Assembly (NCBI GenBank): GCA_949316495.1
Contig: OX439004.1
Location: 9,876,536 to 9,940,535, forward strand
Origin: Amphiduros pacificus
Lineage: Eukaryota > Annelida > Polychaeta > Phyllodocida > Hesionidae
Length of the DNA stretch: 64,000 nucleotides
Direction of reading: 5' to 3'
The number at the start of each line of letters is the position of its first letter. Position 1 is the first letter of the stretch. Under the pieces are notes generated by a model. The model ran no database searches. It was not told the DNA's origin and worked only from the letters and a program-made list of their open reading frames with translations. Shown here one piece after another: positions 12,801-23,081 of this stretch. Made by a program: the position numbers and the translations under genes.

Positions 12801-13093
12801 AGGAATAAATATTTTGATACATGTAATTTTAAATTCTTTAATTAATCAATGTGTCATTAAACGTGGTGCTCCTGACATAAAGCTTTTATCTCATTAGTTT
12901 GGATCTCAGCTGACAGGAATGGTAGCACTTATGGGATGGGATTGCTGCTTTTACTTTTTCTTATTTTACTCATTTATCGATATTTTTTTTTTTCAGAGTA
13001 CATTCAGATTTGGTTCTGATCCACGGGGCCGGTGTATCCTCAAGCACAGACCCGGATGAGGTGAAGATGAAGTGTCTCACTCTGATGAAATAG
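601..13093 (+). CDS. CERKL: Ceramide kinase-like protein, C-terminal part (multi-exon)
   Basis: Lipid kinase of the ceramide kinase/CERKL family, which belongs to the diacylglycerol-kinase-fold lipid kinases. CERK phosphorylates ceramide; CERKL activity is uncertain. The catalytic N-terminal half lies left of the window. Exons that join in phase: 601-812, 4248-4376, 4714-4860, 5405-5647, 5993-6166, 7360-7665, 8133-8306, 9529-9756, 10129-10302, 11934-11989, 12518-12685, 12997-13093. All have AG acceptors and GT donors. Exon 601-812 gives LAPLGMSKYTHMNDGSLDLV and ends RRHGNLKNQ; the next begins FNFPFVEVY. From memory, human CERKL reads KNQFNFPFVETY here, closer than CERK. The last two exons carry WNIDNELVDE then LVLIHGAGV, matching the family's closing WNVDGDL...LISLYGG block. 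Between these blocks lie roughly 480 low-complexity residues absent from the vertebrate proteins. The visible part totals about 700 codons, whereas the whole vertebrate protein is about 540. Exon 4714 starts with ATG, so a second promoter there is possible. The first AATAAA I noticed downstream is at 15128. Confidence 0.85.
2117..2545 (-). pseudogene. hAT transposase C-terminal fragment (left arm, inverted)
   Basis: Inverted counterpart of the fragment at 3164-3570. Minus-strand frames give AVDASSIAVVVKNSMLSHLW, then a shifted DHDGMKTVIATQLQAMPSPA, then the same WLQFELLGMDGRWLHLPPEH block and VVTFVKDAAEMGVKD, ending at 2120. It lacks a short insertion present in the right copy. The two copies look about 85-90% identical, less than the TIRs, which hints that the TIRs were homogenised or that the internal parts come from two related elements. 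Confidence 0.65.
3164..3570 (+). pseudogene. hAT transposase C-terminal fragment (right arm)
   Basis: Broken frames read AVDASSIAVVVKNAMLSHLW, YLTE, then VVFVFFDRSLNDGMKTAI and, from 3266, MNDGMKTAIITQLLDMPSPL. The block WLQFELLGMDGRWLHLPPEH with WQDDEEYRQM and VVAFVKDVAEMGVKD follows. The pattern of HLWYL, then a Trp/Tyr motif, then a degenerate VVND-AERGV motif, is what I know from animal hAT transposases near their C-terminal RNase H-fold end. Frame changes and an in-frame stop near 3240 make it non-functional. Confidence 0.65.
4248..4376 (+). CDS. CERKL: CERKL-like exon: FNFPFVEVY block
   Basis: Acceptor ATTGCAG, donor GTGAAT, phase 0 at both ends, 43 codons. It opens FNFPFVEVYRCKEIKFHIRF, the conserved strand directly after the preceding exon in this family, then becomes polar (NHKDHSFSEINYEMERQEK). 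It lies just over 100 bp downstream of the end of the hAT palindrome, so the transposon did not remove the splice acceptor. Confidence 0.88.
4714..4860 (+). CDS. CERKL-like exon: Ser/Asp-rich linker
   Basis: 49 codons, phase 0 on both sides, acceptor TTCAAG, donor GTAAAC. Encodes MVGRATRSKSMHVIDDLRDS followed by an acidic serine run (SSDEDDVETLKDSSSS) and an Asn/Ser tail. No known domain. The high Ser/Asp/Glu content suggests a disordered, possibly phosphorylated linker (inference). Since its first codon is ATG it could also be the start of an internal transcript. Confidence 0.7.
5405..6166 (+). CDS. CERKL-like exon cassette, copy 1 (exons A1 and B1)
   Basis: A1 is 5405-5647 (81 codons) and B1 is 5993-6166 (58 codons); both are phase 0-0. 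A1 is highly charged: it begins ARQDRRKRWQDNRDRERQRL, has a Glu run and a nine-Lys run, and ends KEKAEELDNE. B1 reads SLANEERKPSNSGGIFARIR then RASISSLTKTT and KKKDKDPETMS. RRAS fits a basophilic-kinase (PKA-type) site. The donors GTGCAA and GTTGTA are weak but are shared in type by the other copies. With two more copies downstream, the pair forms a tandem exon duplication. Confidence 0.75.
7360..8306 (+). CDS. CERKL-like exon cassette, copy 2 (exons A2 and B2)
   Basis: A2 is 7360-7665 (102 codons) and B2 is 8133-8306 (58 codons), both phase 0-0. A2 begins ACEERKRLWLENRDRERRML, carries extra residues relative to A1, and ends KEKAEELDAE, nearly the same as A1. B2 reads SLASEEQKPSGSRGFLARIR then TTSISSITKTTPAEKKKDKD. 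The RRAS site of copies 1 and 3 is RTTS here. B2 and its upstream intron are the most diverged of the three copies. Confidence 0.75.
9529..10302 (+). CDS. CERKL-like exon cassette, copy 3 (exons A3 and B3)
   Basis: A3 is 9529-9756 (76 codons) and B3 is 10129-10302 (58 codons), both phase 0-0. A3 begins SQKEKRKKRRQKNEDKERSD and ends KEKDKELEEEEK; the acceptor GTAG at 9528 is chosen by alignment to A1 and A2. B3 is almost identical to B1 over its first 37 codons, and about 40 bp of upstream intron also match B1 closely. B1 and B3 are therefore the closest pair, by recent duplication or gene conversion. Confidence 0.75.
11934..13093 (+). CDS. CERKL: CERKL-like terminal exons
   Basis: Three exons: 11934-11989, 12518-12685 and 12997-13093. 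The first ends in phase 2, and its last two bases join the next exon to give Asn. The second also leaves two bases that join the third to give Thr. Joined, they encode TSRTASRANSVCELNTTHN, then YYYRPTFGDVERAKRQKAQR (another basic helix), then the family block SAWNIDNELVDETN and HSDLVLIHGAGVSSS, ending CLTLMK and a TAG stop. The return to conserved family sequence after the cassettes shows that all the exons belong to one gene. Confidence 0.8.
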
Positions 13094-13361
13094 TCCACTG
13101 ACGCAGCCAAGATAAAGCTAACAGATCACACGAGACCAGTCTCATTTCACAATTAATCAACATAACTTGTTCATGGAGAATTTTGTACATTGTTGCATGG
13201 CATGAGTTTTGTTATGTAGTCAAGGACATACCGGTAAGACTGATGCCATGGACGTGCTAGTGAATATAAGGAATATGTGTGCTAAGCCATTCATAATGGT
13301 TATTCATAGAGTCAAATCTTGTAGTATGTATTATATGTGACTATTGTAAAAGGGTCAAGGT
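13094..13361 (+). other. CERKL-like 3' UTR; left boundary of the segmental duplication
   Basis: No AATAAA occurs close to the stop. From about 13190 (core GGCATGAGTTTTGTTATG) the sequence is repeated at about 24279 with the same order of landmarks (TGGTTATTCATAGAGTCAAA, then GGGTCAAGGTTAGT). Copy 1 of the 11-kb tandem duplication therefore starts about 100 bp past the kinase stop codon. Confidence 0.6.
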
Positions 13362-14252
13362 TAGTAGCCTCAGATATAAGGCATATTGTGGAGAGTCAGT
13401 TTTAATGGTCTCAGAAATAAGGCAGATTGTTTAGAGTGTTTTAATTACCTCGGGTATAAGGCAGATTGTTTAGAGTGTTTTAATGGCCTCAGGTATAAGA
13501 CAGATTGTGGAGAGTCAGTTCTAATGGCCTCAGATATAAGGCAGATTGTGGAGAGTCGGTTCTAATAGCCTCAGATATAAGGCAGATTGTGGAGAGTCCG
13601 TTCTAATGGCCTCAGATATAAGGCAGATTGTGGAGAGTCAGTTCTAATGGCCTCAGATATAAGGCAGATAGCGGAGAGTCAGTTCTAATGGCCTTAGATA
13701 TAAGGCAGACTGTGGAGAGTCAGTTTAATGGCCTCAGATATAAGGCAGATTGTGGAGAGTCAGTTCTAATGGCCTCAGATATAAGGCAGATTGTGGAGAG
13801 TCAGTTCTAATGGCCTCAGATATAAGGCAGATTGTGGAGAGTCAGTTCTAATGGCCTCAGATATAAGGCAGATTGTGGAGAGTCAGTTCTAATGGCCACA
13901 GATATAAGGCAGATTGTGGAGAGTCAGTTCTAATGGCCTCAGATATAAGGCAGATTGTGGAGAGTCAGTTCTAATGGCCTCAGATATAAGGCAGATTGTG
14001 GAGAGTCAGTTCTAATGGCCTCAGATATAAGGCAGATTGTGGAGAGTCAGTTCTAATGGCCTCCGATATAAGGCAGATTGTGGAGAGTCAGTTCTAATGG
14101 CCTCAGATATAAGGCAGATTGTGGAGAGTTTTAATGGCCTCAGGTATAAGGCAGATTGTGGAGAGTCAGTTCTAATGGCCTCAGGTATAAGGCAGATTGT
14201 GGAGAGTCAGTTCTAATGGCCTCAGATATAAGGCAGATTGTGGAGAGTTGTC
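13362..14252. repeat. Minisatellite, 41-bp unit
   Basis: About 21 copies of a 41-bp unit with core GGCCTCAGATATAAGGCAGA followed by TTGTGGAGAGTCAGTTCTAAT. The first units are variable and the middle ones nearly identical, typical of an array homogenised from its centre. It lies in the probable 3' UTR or 3' flank of the kinase gene. A shorter, more diverged version sits at 24370-24640 in the second copy of the duplicated segment. Confidence 0.95.
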
Positions 14253-16200
14253 AGAGCCAATGATCTCAGACATAAGATGGTTTGTGCCGAGTCAGGTTTG
14301 ATAAGTGTGATTTAGATATTGGATGCAGAATCTCGCTGTATAATATCACTGGCTAAACATCTACTTCCAACGTCTTCATAAGGAGCTGGACTTCATGTGA
14401 AAGCTTACACAAAAATGATAAAAAAACTACTTATACAGATATACATGACATTATAATTTCAGTGTGCAAAGCATCCACCATAAAATTTTAAAATATGGCC
14501 TCAAAGGCAGAAAAAACCTGTAGAAATGTTGACTCTGATAAGGCAGACAAGTATTGTAAAATAATCGATAACTAGTGTCATCATGTGTGGTCTTGTTTAT
14601 GCTGGTATTTACATAGGTTCATAAAGTAATTCTTATTCTATTTTTTTATATTATCTTGTTTGCATTTTATCCTGCATGAGATATTTTACGTGATTGCAGA
14701 AACATATCTTTGACCTTATATCCTTGTTAATATGGTGGTTTATATACTGCCATGTCACTAATATCTCTACCCATGTTCATGTATAAGGTACGAACCAACC
14801 AGCTGAGCAAAGAAGATCTGAACATTTTACTATCATATTTAATACTGCTGAGTAGATGAAATAAGATGCCATTTCTTTCTTAGACATTTCTCCAATTTAT
14901 AAATATTTACTCTTATTATTATGCAATTTATACATGCTTGTGATATTTTAAACAGAAAACTTTTAGTTGATGTCAATTTATAAGATGTTGTATTGGAATA
15001 GTCTATAGAGACACAAACATTTTGACTGCTATGCAATAATGTTTCATCCTCAAACTGCCCTCAAACTGCCTTCCATTCCAATCATGACCCTTGCTATTTT
15101 TATGATATGATATTCTTAGTATTGGCAAATAAAATTGAAACTTAGTCTATATTATTACCGTGGTCAAGATATTTATCATCAGCAAAATGACCATTTTATT
15201 TTGGTTTAGAGATCATGAAATCAACATAAACAATGAGTTTGTTATGTGATATATGAGATGTGTGGTCCTTAATTTATTTCAAGGTGATTAATATATTCTT
15301 TATCTTTCAATTGATAAGCAGTTGTTACCTTGACTGAAATAAAACCCAAAGAAAAAAAATGACATATATTTAACCATGACAGTGACAAAAGCTTTTTCAT
15401 TCATAATTAGCAAAAATTGTTATATTTTTCAGCTCAATCAGAAAGTATTGTTTTAATATTTACTAACAACCAAATGTACTTGATATTTTAGTGTTCTTTA
15501 TGCATATTTGTTATTTTAACTTGATGAATTGTAACAGTTTCATGATTGTTTCAAAGTTTTTACACATAAATTAGCTGAATAACAAATTGTTTTATTTCCA
15601 TCCAACCAGATCCAATTGTTAATGACGATTGATTAATCAAATTTTAATTATGCTCTTTCCTGTGGAGTGGTGACAGATCAGTACCAACCAAAGATGGTTT
15701 GAGAAGGATCAAGTGGTTTCAGATAGATCAAGTACTCTTTGGAGTCATAATCATGTTATTGATGGAAACATAAGGGATGGGGGGATTCAAAGGATTTGAC
15801 AGCTACAAAATGTGAATTCCCCTATATGTCTGGGGAGTGGGGAATACGTGGGTGCAATTACTGATTACTGATCATTAATTATAAATAAATGGGGAATAGA
15901 TCACAAAACTACTGTATTTTTGAAAGATATTAAAATTTTTCTTGAATCTTAAGATCAGGAATATTTAATGAAAAACTCACTTGGATAAATATCAATATTT
16001 TACAACCTTGTAATACTCTCATGGAACATTCACCTAATTATGATATCACAACCTGTACATAACACGTATATAACTGTTAAAGGAGACATGGTTAGAGTAG
16101 AAAAAGTGAAAGTTATTGATGTGCAATTTATATGCACACAATCTGTTAAGTGTGATACTTTGTATTCTCTGTGATACCCTTGATGTTCTCCTATCAGGTA
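14253..16200. other. Intergenic, duplicated segment, no gene seen
   Basis: AT-rich sequence, matched in the second copy at about 29220-29715 (for example around ACTGCTGAGTAGATG and GTGATATTTTAAACAGAAAA). AATAAA hexamers at 15128-15133 and 15338-15343 are the first I noticed after the kinase stop and could end its transcript. I see no exon-like stretch. Confidence 0.5.
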
Positions 16201-16202
16201 AA

Positions 16203-16456
16203 TCATAATCGTCTGTTTATCTGTGTACTTCATAATTGTCTGTTTATCTGTGTACTTCATAATTGTCTGTTTATCTGTGTACTTCATAATTGTCTGTTTA
16301 TCTGTATACTTCATAATTGTCCGTTTATCTGTATACTTCATAATTGTCTGTTTATCTGTGTACTTCATAATTGTCTGTTTATCTGTGTACTTCATAATTG
16401 TCCGTTTATCTGTGTACATCATAATTGTCCGTTTATCTGTGTTCTTCATAATTGTC
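16203..16456. repeat. Minisatellite, 27-bp unit
   Basis: About 9.5 copies of CATAATTGTCTGTTTATCTG plus TGTACTT. The unit length is a multiple of three and free of stops in some frames, so long open frames appear on both strands; they are artefacts. The second copy of the segment has only about 3.5 units (29715-29812). Confidence 0.95.
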
Positions 16457-16689
16457 TTTTTCTGGTAGCCACCTCATCTCTCATCCCCAAACTAAATCAT
16501 GATCAGGGTCTGCTGTGGGCCATTTAAAGCATGTCTGTAATTTCTCAGAAAAAAATAGAAAAATAGACATTTATCAAAGCAGCACAATATTTGGGAAATA
16601 ATGACTTGGAAATTGGTTTAATTCATAAATAGATGTACGGGCCTGTTTCAATTTGGTGAAACCAGAAAAAATTGTCTACCTCTCCCTCC

Positions 16690-17776
16690 TCAGTGTGAAT
16701 GTGATACTGTGCTGTGATTGTAACCTCCTGTGATTTCAGATACTACTGTGAAATGCTCCTGTGATTTCCGATATTACTGGGAAGTGCTCCTGTGCTTTCT
16801 GATATTACTGGGAAGTGCTCCTGTGATTTCTGATATTACTGTGAAGTGCTCCTGTGATTTCCTATATTACTGTGGAGTACTCCTGTGATTTCCAATATTA
16901 CTGTGAAGTGCTCCTGTGTTTTCCGATATTACTGTGAAGTGCTCCTGTGATTTCAGATAATACTGGGAGTGCTCCTGTGATATCAGATATTACTGTGAAG
17001 TGCTCCTGTGATTTCCGATATTACTGTGAAGTGCTCCTGTGATTTCCAATATTACTGTGAAGTGCTCCTGTGATTTCCGATATTACTGTGAAGTACTCCT
17101 GTGATTTCAGATATTACTGGGAAGTGCTCCTGTGATTTCCGATATTACTGGGAAGTGCTCCTGTGCTTTCAGATATTACTGGGAAGTGCTCCTGTGATTT
17201 CCGATATTACTGGGAAGTGCTCCTGTGCTTTCAGATATTACTGGGAAGTGCTCCTGTGATTTCTGATATTACTGTGAAGTGCTCCTGTGATTTCCGTTAT
17301 TACTGTGAAGTGCTCCTGTGATTTCAGATATTACTGTGAAGTGCTCCTGTGATTTCAGATATTACTGTGGAGTACTCCTGTGATCTTAGATATTACTGTG
17401 AAGTGCTCCTGTGATTTCTGATAATACTGTGAAGTGCTCCTGTGATTTCAGATATTACTGTGAAGTGCTCCTGTGATTTCAGATATTACTGTGGAGTACT
17501 CCTGTGATCTTAGATATTACTGTGAAGTGCTCCTGTGATTTCTGATAATACTGTGAAGTGCTCCTGTGATTTCAGATATTACTGTGAAGTACTCCTGTGA
17601 TTTCAGATATTACTGGGAAGTGCTCCTGTGATTTCTGATATTACTGTGAAGTGCTCCTGTGATTTCAGATATTACTGGGAAGTGCTCCTGTGATTTCAGT
17701 TATTACTGTGAAGTACTCCTGTGATTTCAGATATTACTGTGAAGTGCTCCTGTGATTTCTGATAATACTGGGAAGC
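16690..17776. repeat. Minisatellite, 31-bp unit
   Basis: About 34 copies of a 31-bp unit, core GATATTACTGTGAAGTGCTC plus CTGTGATTTCA. Common variants are TGGGAAG for TGTGAAG and changes in the base after TTTC. A block of four or five units is repeated as a higher-order block (about 17370-17460 and 17490-17580, including the distinctive GATCTTAGATATT). The array is missing from the second copy of the duplicated segment. Confidence 0.95.
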
Positions 17777-20440
17777 ACTATGATTGTTATTATGGTGATA
17801 TACTATAGCAAGTGATTTCCAAGTTGTAGCATAATCGTCTCTTACTGTCCGATTTACTGTCTAAGATGAATGTATTGCACCCATACTCAGCACCTGGAAA
17901 TATTCATTACATGCATATTTGGTATGAACAATACAGAAGAGATTTTTCTGTAATATTTTTTGAATCTCAAAGAAAATGTATTTCATTTTGTTCCTTACAT
18001 CACAGACATGATTGTGATTAAAATAGAGATATAAGAATTTGTTTTCCAGTGTGATCGATTTTCTGCTATTAATGGATAGCTATGTAATAATGCAATGTAC
18101 ACAACTATATTGACAAAGTGGCAATAAAATGTGTTATAATTAAATCCTTTTTTTTGTAAATTGTCATTGTAAATAGCATTAAAAGGGAAATATAAGATTT
18201 TGCATTGCAAAGAAATACAGGAGCTCTTATATGCACAACAAAATGAGTTGAAAAGGGCGAATATCAAGGATGGCATGATCAGAGATTGAAATGGAGGTTT
18301 TGTTGGTCTTGGGAACACATTTAAAGTATTAAAACCATTATATTGTATTAGCATCTTGCTCTAAGGCTCAGTGGGACATAATTAAGCTGTAAGTATGTGG
18401 AGCATACAATGTCATGTATTATTAGGCCATGACGGCCATGTTTTGACATGGTAGTTACTGTTTAGGGGTGGACCATTATTCATTCAGGGGGAGTGGAGGA
18501 AGGTTGAAAAATATATCTGTGAGACCACTTGATGGAGAAAAAGAAATTGAGAATGCCTACCGATAAAAAAGAATAGAGACATGCACATCTGCAGAAAAAA
18601 ATTGTTTCAACCTTGTAGAAGCCAATTTTAGAGGGCTCATGTGCATATAACTGAGTGACATTCATTCCAATTTTGACCATTTGTTCCAATTTCCCAAAAG
18701 GAGCTGAGGCGATGGATTTTTTTTTTCAAAATCAGTTGTCAACCGAGGGCAACTTTAGACTGCTTGATGTCTGGGAAAAAATGGGGTGTCCAGGCAATTA
18801 TGTGGTTGGCACATGGGTGGCAGTGCAATGCCCATATCTGATGTTACCACACTCATCAAATAGGACAAAACTTCCTGGCACCCAGGACTTTATAGGCAGA
18901 TGAAGTTTACTTCAATAAATGACTACTTGAAATAGTTGTATTAACTGTGAATTAGTGTAAATAATGCATTGTATCATTTTCTAATAAATCATACATCTAT
19001 TTACACAGATATGAGTATTAAAATTAGGATGTTTGGATCCTAGGAGAAAAAATGGTGGCCCAAGCGACTAGGAAAATAGATTTGAGAATGGCCAAGTGCC
19101 GGAAAAAAGGAAAAAAGAATCAGCAAAATATTTTTCCTCCACCCCTCTTGAATGAATAATGGGCCGTCCCTTACACCGTCAGATGGCACCAAAGGTGTCC
19201 CCCTGGGGGTGTCCCCTCTTTATATTTGTGTATGGTCAGCAAATAGAACACATTTACTTTGCAATGCAGGTCAATATCCTGACATCAAGTAAAAACTACT
19301 CATAACTTCATTACATGGCTAATGTAGACGCTAATAGCATGTCCATATATGGACAGTACACCACCTCGCAGGTGCCCGTATGCCGTGCCCGGAACTCCGG
19401 TCATACATTACTGGATATATGTGGTTGTTGTTTAGGGTTTCCCTGTTCTATATTTTTGTCAATCAATCAGAGCTGAGAGCAATATAATTGCTCTCAGATC
19501 AGAGCAATCCCCTCAAAAATAGTGACATTATTCGCCCGCTGCACAACGAGAGGACCTTGGACTGCATAGTCTATGGCTAATGCTTGTACTGTACCGGCCT
19601 CGATCTGGAGATATGGGTGGGAAAGATGACTGCAGCTTTCTTTATCTGCCATGTAATCGTCCAAAAAGACCTAAATGAAGTGCCCTTTCGCATTTGAACT
19701 ATAAATGCAACATGTAACATACACATTTCTTGATTTGAATCGAGATCTTGAAGGATATTATCAGGAATGCCAGATAAGAACAAACATTTTTGCAGTGGTT
19801 ACTCATGCTGGACCAGTTACCCCAAATGAAATAGACTATGACTGGTTGCAGCTAGAACGGTCCTCTCCAGTTTAGCTGCTGTAATTGGCGGTTATTGGTA
19901 GCGACAGAAAACTTGTCCCTTGCGAGAACATATATGAATTGATCTTGGAATATACAGCAGAATTAACATATTTTACTCAAAGGTGGGCATTTTAAAAATT
20001 TTATTATACTAATGACTATATGTCTTTCAAGATTTGTAAGAATACAGTGGGCAATGAGAACTTCCGCTTTCCATAGATATCAAACATTCCTGTGATTTTT
20101 CAAACTTCTACTTAACTTCATACAAACGACTTAGAGTTAGAATTCATTTTTAGAAATCATAAACTTGATACCATCAACATATTTAAAGGTATAAGGTGTA
20201 TGTTAAATCTTGATACCATCAAAATATTTAAAGGCATAAGCTGCATGTCAAATCTTTTCCTCAAATTGATTTTTCTAAACCCATCAACTAGATATCCTCT
20301 ATATATCCAAAGATATAATCTGCATGTTTAATGCATTCTTCAATTATATGATTATTCTAAGAATGTCACGTAATCATGATATCAGCAAACAATAACTTGT
20401 TTACTTTTCTTATTTTGTAAACAGATAAAAAAAAACAAAG
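17777..20440. other. Intergenic, upstream of membrane-protein gene 1
   Basis: No gene recognised. About 18470-19160 recurs at about 37420-38250, sharing CCTGGCACCCAGGACTTT and AATAATGCATTGTATCATTT, but in copy 2 it is moved to the far end of the segment. About 19320-19480 is an inverted relative of 23790-23960 (shared GGGTTTCCCTGTTCTATATT and ACCTCGCAGG). About 19200-20000 is matched at about 30820-31230. A possible 5' UTR splice acceptor (TTTTGTAAACAG) lies 17 bp before the ATG at 20441. Confidence 0.5.
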
Positions 20441-20813
20441 ATGATTCAAGTGAACATGTTCTGGTCGTTTGCAATGGGGGTAAACTTTGCTGTGTCTGCG
20501 GCTGAGGGTATCAAGCGATCTCAATCCATGTTAGTCAACAAGTACTTTGTTTTCACTCTGTGTTTCCTCAGTATGATCTTCGCCCCAACTGAAATCTACC
20601 TGTTATGGCACCACACAGCCTGGGAAACCATGTACTTCTTGGATAAATCTCTACATGGTATAGAAAATCCATCATCACATATACACTTTGGTCACATTGT
20701 ATAGGATAATATGGAGTATACTATGTTAATCATTCTTGAAAAGATATATTTTTATATATTAATTTTCATATATATTTATGTATTTATATATACTATATAT
20801 CTTTATATATATT

Positions 20814-20849
<36 letters not shown>

Positions 20850-23055
20850 GTATTGTTTTTGCTTAATTGAATGAAAATGAATATAACTAAATAACATTAC
20901 ATGAAATATTCAATTTCACACAAACACGGCTGATGAAAATTAATTGGAATTATACATCATTTTGTTTCCTAATATTATACACTTCATTATATTTCGAAAA
21001 TGGACAGTAAGGATACTGACAAAATATGGCTGTTATTTTGGTCTACTCATGCTTTGGTCACATTAATGATAGCATTATGATATTTTACGTTTTCGTCAAG
21101 GTATATGGCCATGCTTGTTTGCTGTGACCAATGTCCTGAATGGTGTGGTTGGATTCTGTATAACCTACAGCCTCATTAAATCAGGGGATGAGAAAACCCC
21201 ACACACCCTGTGGACATCAGCCTATACTGCCATGGTTGCTGTACTTACATTTGGATATGATAGACTCCTTTATGCAGGTAAGTATCTATAAACTGCATGT
21301 TGCCAATGTTCATAGTTGGATATGATAGACTCCTTTATGCAGGTAAGTATCTATAAAGTGCATGTTGCCAATATTCATTGTTGGATATGATAGATTCCTT
21401 TATGCTGCTAAGCACCTATAAACTGCATGTTGCCAATGTTCATAGTTGGATATGATAGATTCCTTTATGCTGGTAAGTACCTATAAACTGCATGTTGCCA
21501 ATGTTCATAGTTGGATATGATAGATTCCTTTATGCTGGTAAGCACCTATAAACTGCATGTTGCCAATATTCTTATTTGGATATGATAGATTCCTTTATGC
21601 TGGTAAGTATCTATAAAGTGCATGTTGCCAATATTCATTTTTGGATATGATAGATTCCTTTATGCTGGTAAGCACCTATAAACTGCATGTTGCCAATATT
21701 CTTATTTGGATATGATAGATTCCTTTATGCTGGTAAGCACCTATAAACTGCATGTTGCCAATGTTCATAGTTGGATATGATAGATTCCTTTATGCTGGTA
21801 AGCACCTATAAACTGCATGTTGCCAATATTCTTATTTGGATATGATAGATTCCTTTATGCTGGTAAGTATCTATAAAGTGCATGTTGCCAATATTCATTT
21901 TTGGATATGATAGATTCCTTTATGCTGGTAAGTATCTATAAACTGCATGTTGCCAATATTCATAGTTGGATATGATAGATTCCTTTATGCTGATAAGTAT
22001 CTATAAACTGCATGTTGCCAAGGATATAAAGTGTATTTAACTTCGGATATGCCAGACTGAGTCATGATGATGATTATTTCTTAACTGCATTGGACATTTT
22101 TATTTATGGTGTTAGGTTTTTATCGCCTGAATATTTGTATATTAATATGTTTGTAATAACCAGTACGTTTGATCCATAATTGGACCCAAATAGATTAAAT
22201 GTATATCTTGAAGTATGAATATTTAAGATTATAAATGGGTAAATGTGGTTAATAAAGACTCCAAAAATAACCAAATCCAAGATTAATCTCAAGAGAGAAC
22301 GACAGGAACATGAGTTATTGCTTAATGCATTATCCTGTTTGTTAAAATAATCACATGATCTTAAAGCAACCATATATCATGATTAAATAAAATACTGTAA
22401 TGATTCATATTCTTTCAATATCAGAGCAATATTTGATATTCCAGAATGTAAAATATTAATATTTTCTCAAACAGGAACAGAAGCTGAATGGCATAGTGGA
22501 GTCAAATATGACATAATAAAATTCTTCCAAAGTCAGGTACAGCATTTCATATTGTCTACTGTTAACTTAAATCCCTTTAGAGGTATGAACTGGGATCAAT
22601 ATCCCATTGTAGTTTCAGATATATTACATATAGATGAAACCATCTACGACTTTATCACCAAATTTAATTTTGAAAATGTTTTCCTCTCTCTCCAGATATT
22701 CTACACCCTTCTGTTGATGTCAGTGTTTATGCTGCCACCTATATATTACAGTGGGATATGTTGGCCTCGAGAGTTTGGAACGTTAAACCCAGCAGGAATA
22801 TTGAAAAGGGCATTGTTATCATATGGGTGTGAGGCTCTGATAGTTGCGGCATCCTATAATAGTCTGCGGTTGGCTGAACTCCTCCCGGGAGGCTGGGGCT
22901 CTGATAGATTGATGGTCTTCCTCATCGGACAGGTGGCATTTGGGATTATTCTATTTCTGCCCTTAATAGCTTTGGTCATAATTCCACCAAATGAGCCTAT
23001 TGAAAACCAGGTTGAAAAGAAATTCAAGGGCAAGTCAGCAAAGAAAATGCAGTGA
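20441..23055 (+). CDS. Multi-pass membrane protein, unrecognised family, copy 1
   Basis: Four exons join cleanly: 20441-20657, 21101-21277, 22475-22536 and 22696-23055 (TGA), giving 271 residues. I do not recognise the family. About seven hydrophobic segments can be read, near residues 8-28, 36-57, 74-96, 105-125, 152-172, 187-207 and 224-247. They are followed by a basic tail, NQVEKKFKGKSAKKMQ, that looks cytoplasmic. Conserved between the two copies are [42 protein letters not shown] and WPREFGTLNPAGILKRALLS. All splice sites are GT/AG. AATAAA is at 23076-23081, about 20 bp after the stop. Between 20741 and 20850 the first intron has AT-rich simple sequence. The second intron opens with a minisatellite derived from the exon end. 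The ATG is chosen because both gene copies share it and start MIQV there. The open frame suggests a functional gene. Confidence 0.85.
21250..22017. repeat. 64-bp minisatellite that includes the exon-2 end and splice donor
   Basis: Twelve units of about 64 bp, core GGATATGATAGATTCCTTTA then TGCTGGTAAGTATCTATAAACTG. The first unit overlaps the last 27 bases of exon 2 (GYDRLLYAG) and its GGTAAG donor. By eye, ten of the twelve units keep GGTAAG, one has GCTAAG and the last GATAAG. Units alternate between GTAAGTAT and GTAAGCAC, showing a higher-order order. Reading on past the first donor reaches a TAA within four codons, so use of later donors would truncate the protein. Confidence 0.95.
22018..22474. 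other. Remainder of intron 2, membrane-protein gene 1
   Basis: AT-rich intron matched at about 32880-33240 in the second gene copy. The minus-strand open frame across 22104-22373 has no support: the duplicate does not keep it open. Confidence 0.5.
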
Positions 23056-23081
23056 AGTTAAAATGTATCTACTGGAATAAA

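Noticed and set aside
16030-16527. Open frames on both strands with repeated Met-Lys-Tyr-Thr-Asp-Lys or Cys-Leu-Phe-Ile-Cys
   Set aside because: 27-bp minisatellite; unit length divisible by three gives artificial repeat peptides.
18655-18903. Plus-strand 82-codon frame
   Set aside because: Lies in a block repeated at 37420-38250 where the frame is not kept open.
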